Position numbers and translations under genes: made by a program
Notes under the pieces: model-generated
Seen by the model: the letters and a program-made list of their open reading frames with translations, nothing else
Told to the model about the DNA's origin: nothing
Databases searched by the model: none
In this document: piece after piece, positions 5,650-6,574 of the stretch
Layout of the letters: each line of letters opens with the position of its first letter
Position numbering within the stretch: position 1 is the first letter of the stretch
Source of the DNA: Gallionellaceae bacterium
GTDB lineage: Bacteria > Pseudomonadota > Gammaproteobacteria > Burkholderiales > Gallionellaceae
Assembly (NCBI GenBank): GCA_030690855.1
Contig: JAUYFR010000189.1
Coordinates: 1 to 6,574, forward strand
DNA length: 6,574 nt
Direction: 5' to 3'

Positions 5650-5673
5650 GCACTAATTGCAAAAACATATAAA

Positions 5674-5937
5674 TTAAATTGCTTCAGCCTTCTCAAGCAA
5701 TTTAGTTACACGCCAAGTCTTTGTCTTTGCAAGTGGCCGGCACTCTTCGATAGCCACGACATCACCATGATGAAACTCATTTGTTTCATCATGGGCATGA
5801 TATTTCTTAGATACGCGAATAATTTTTCCCAATACAGGATGCTTTACTTTGCGCTCAACCAAAACAGTTACTGTTTTGTCCATCTTGTCGCTAACCACAG
5901 TGCCAGTCAGCGTACGCTTTAGATTTGTTGCACTCAT
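5674..5937 (-). CDS. rpsQ: Small ribosomal subunit protein S17 (uS17)
   Basis: S17 is a primary 16S rRNA-binding protein of the 30S body, with an OB fold. The protein is 87 residues (84 in E. coli). The first strands read RTLTGTVVSDKMDKTVTVLV at 8-27, then KHPVLGKIIRVSKKYHAHDE at 32-51. The family signature GDVVAIEECRPLAKTKTW lies at 58-75. Its ATG overlaps the rpmC stop as ATGA (four bases), with AAGGGTG upstream inside rpmC, so translation is likely coupled. It is the last gene of the S10 operon; the 145-base gap that follows separates it from the spc operon. Confidence 0.98.
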   Translation of the reverse strand: MSATNLKRTLTGTVVSDKMDKTVTVLVERKVKHPVLGKIIRVSKKYHAHDETNEFHHGDVVAIEECRPLAKTKTWRVTKLLEKAEAI

Positions 5938-6128
5938 TTCTGCGCACCCTTCTCAGTCATTACAGTTTTCACACGCGCGATGTCTCGACGAACTTTACGC
6001 AACTGGCTTGTATTGCTCAGTTGCTGAGTCGCGATCTGCATACGCAGACCAAATTGCGCTTTATTTAGAGACAACAGCTCTTGTTGCAAGTCAGCTGCGG
6101 ATTTAGTTTTAAGTTCACTAGCTTTCAT
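5934..6128 (-). CDS. rpmC: Large ribosomal subunit protein L29 (uL29)
   Basis: L29 is a small helical hairpin protein beside L23 at the polypeptide tunnel exit, where trigger factor and SRP dock. The 64 residues (63 in E. coli) form two helices. The first covers about 9-35 with LQQELLSLNKAQFGLRMQ at 14-31. The second carries the signature QLRKVRRDIARVKTV at 42-56. It begins MKASELKTKS, as usual. The ATG is 2 bases after the rplP stop, and the only purine-rich stretch ahead of it (AGGT) lies about nine bases upstream inside rplP, so coupling to rplP is likely. The stop overlaps the start of rpsQ. Confidence 0.97.
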   Translation of the reverse strand: MKASELKTKSAADLQQELLSLNKAQFGLRMQIATQQLSNTSQLRKVRRDIARVKTVMTEKGAQK

Positions 6129-6130
6129 CT

Positions 6131-6547
6131 TTATGTACCTACCTGTCTAACAACAAATGTTGTCGCAATTGGCAATTTAGCTGAAGCTAATTTAAATGCT
6201 TCACGCGCCAAGTCTTCAGCAACCCCGTCCATTTCATACAACATTTTGCCAGGACGAATCTCAGCAACGTAATACTCCGGATTACCTTTACCGTTACCCA
6301 TACGAACTTCAGCAGGCTTCTGTGAAATTGGCTTGTCTGGAAATATACGAATCCAGATACGTCCACCACGTTTAATGTGGCGAGTCATTGCACGACGAGC
6401 GGCCTCAATCTGACGCGCAGTCAAACGACCACGCGCAACAGCCTTAAGTCCAAACTCACCGAAACTAACCTGATTTCCGCGTGTAGCAACGCCAGTGTTA
6501 CGGCCCTTCTGCTCTTTGCGGTATTTTCTTCTAGCTGGCTGTAGCAT
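6131..6547 (-). CDS. rplP: Large ribosomal subunit protein L16 (uL16)
   Basis: L16 assembles late into the 50S subunit and contacts the A-site tRNA and the peptidyl-transferase region. It has 138 residues, against 136 in E. coli. The N-terminus MLQPARRKYRKEQKGRN is typical. FGEFGLKAVARGRLTARQIE lies at 29-48, the first signature KRGGRIWIRIFPDKP at 59-73 and the second RMGNGKGNPEYYV at 82-94. Arg82 aligns with E. coli Arg81, the residue hydroxylated by RoxA (YcfD); whether this organism has that enzyme is not visible here. The ATG has GGGAG about 6 bases upstream. rpmC follows after 2 bases. Confidence 0.98.
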   Translation of the reverse strand: MLQPARRKYRKEQKGRNTGVATRGNQVSFGEFGLKAVARGRLTARQIEAARRAMTRHIKRGGRIWIRIFPDKPISQKPAEVRMGNGKGNPEYYVAEIRPGKMLYEMDGVAEDLAREAFKLASAKLPIATTFVVRQVGT

Positions 6548-6565
6548 GCTTTGCTCCCGACTTTC

Positions 6566-6574
6566 TTACTTTCT
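6566..6574 (-). CDS. rpsC: Probable last codons of S3 (uS3), cut by window edge
   Basis: In front of rplP the minus strand reads AGA AAG TAA, that is Arg-Lys-stop, 18 bases before the rplP start. In the S10 operon rpsC lies directly upstream of rplP and often ends in basic residues, so these are probably its last codons. Only two sense codons are visible; the call rests on gene order rather than sequence similarity, and other frames through this stretch stay open. Confidence 0.45.
   Translation of the reverse strand, partial: RK

Noticed and set aside
5624..5668. Short minus-strand frame of 14 codons (MFLQLVLVLLCEFE) between rpsQ and rplN, a possible leader peptide
   Set aside because: It has no Shine-Dalgarno sequence and overlaps both the -35 and -10 of the predicted promoter, so it would be translated only on read-through RNA. 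Its hydrophobic look follows from T-rich sequence.
1..6574. Mobile element, CRISPR array, defence or biosynthetic system hidden in the region
   Set aside because: Genes are contiguous with gaps of at most 18 bases apart from the 145-base promoter region, gene order is the conserved one, and no repeats, target-site duplications or foreign-looking genes are seen.

Overview
The window is a dense block of ribosomal-protein genes, all on the minus strand. It covers the end of the S10 operon and almost all of the spc operon. In transcription order (right to left) it reads: probable last codons of rpsC, rplP (L16), rpmC (L29), rpsQ (S17), a 145-base gap, rplN (L14), rplX (L24), rplE (L5), rpsN (S14), rpsH (S8), rplF (L6), rplR (L18), rpsE (S5), rpmD (L30), rplO (L15), secY, and the first 55 codons of infA (IF-1). 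Every complete protein lines up from end to end with its bacterial family. I see no frameshift, insertion, mobile element, tRNA, rRNA or CRISPR array.

The organism is most likely a betaproteobacterium. secY is followed directly by infA, with no adk or map between them as in Firmicutes and many others. In E. coli rpmJ follows secY and infA lies elsewhere. The proteins are of proteobacterial type throughout, for example a 101-residue zinc-free S14. Base composition looks moderate to AT-leaning. I cannot name a genus with confidence.

Right part (5674-6574), the S10 operon tail: rplP, rpmC and rpsQ are packed with a 2-base gap and then a 4-base ATGA overlap. Middle (5529-5673): this is the only sizeable intergenic stretch. 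It holds a sigma70-like promoter with a GC-rich discriminator, at the place where E. coli has its spc promoter. Downstream of it is a leader of about 85 nucleotides that can fold into one long interrupted hairpin just ahead of the rplN ribosome-binding site. Left part (1-5528), the spc operon: ten ribosomal-protein genes, then secY and infA, separated by 14 bases or fewer or overlapping. Many Shine-Dalgarno sequences lie inside the end of the preceding gene, which suggests translational coupling. rplO and secY both start with GTG.

Together these genes build the core of both ribosomal subunits, plus the membrane channel (SecY) and an initiation factor. No transcription terminator is visible, so transcription probably continues leftward past infA. 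This is a conserved housekeeping region and I see no new kind of system. The points worth a second look are regulatory: the promoter and structured leader before rplN, and the layout of the rplE start.
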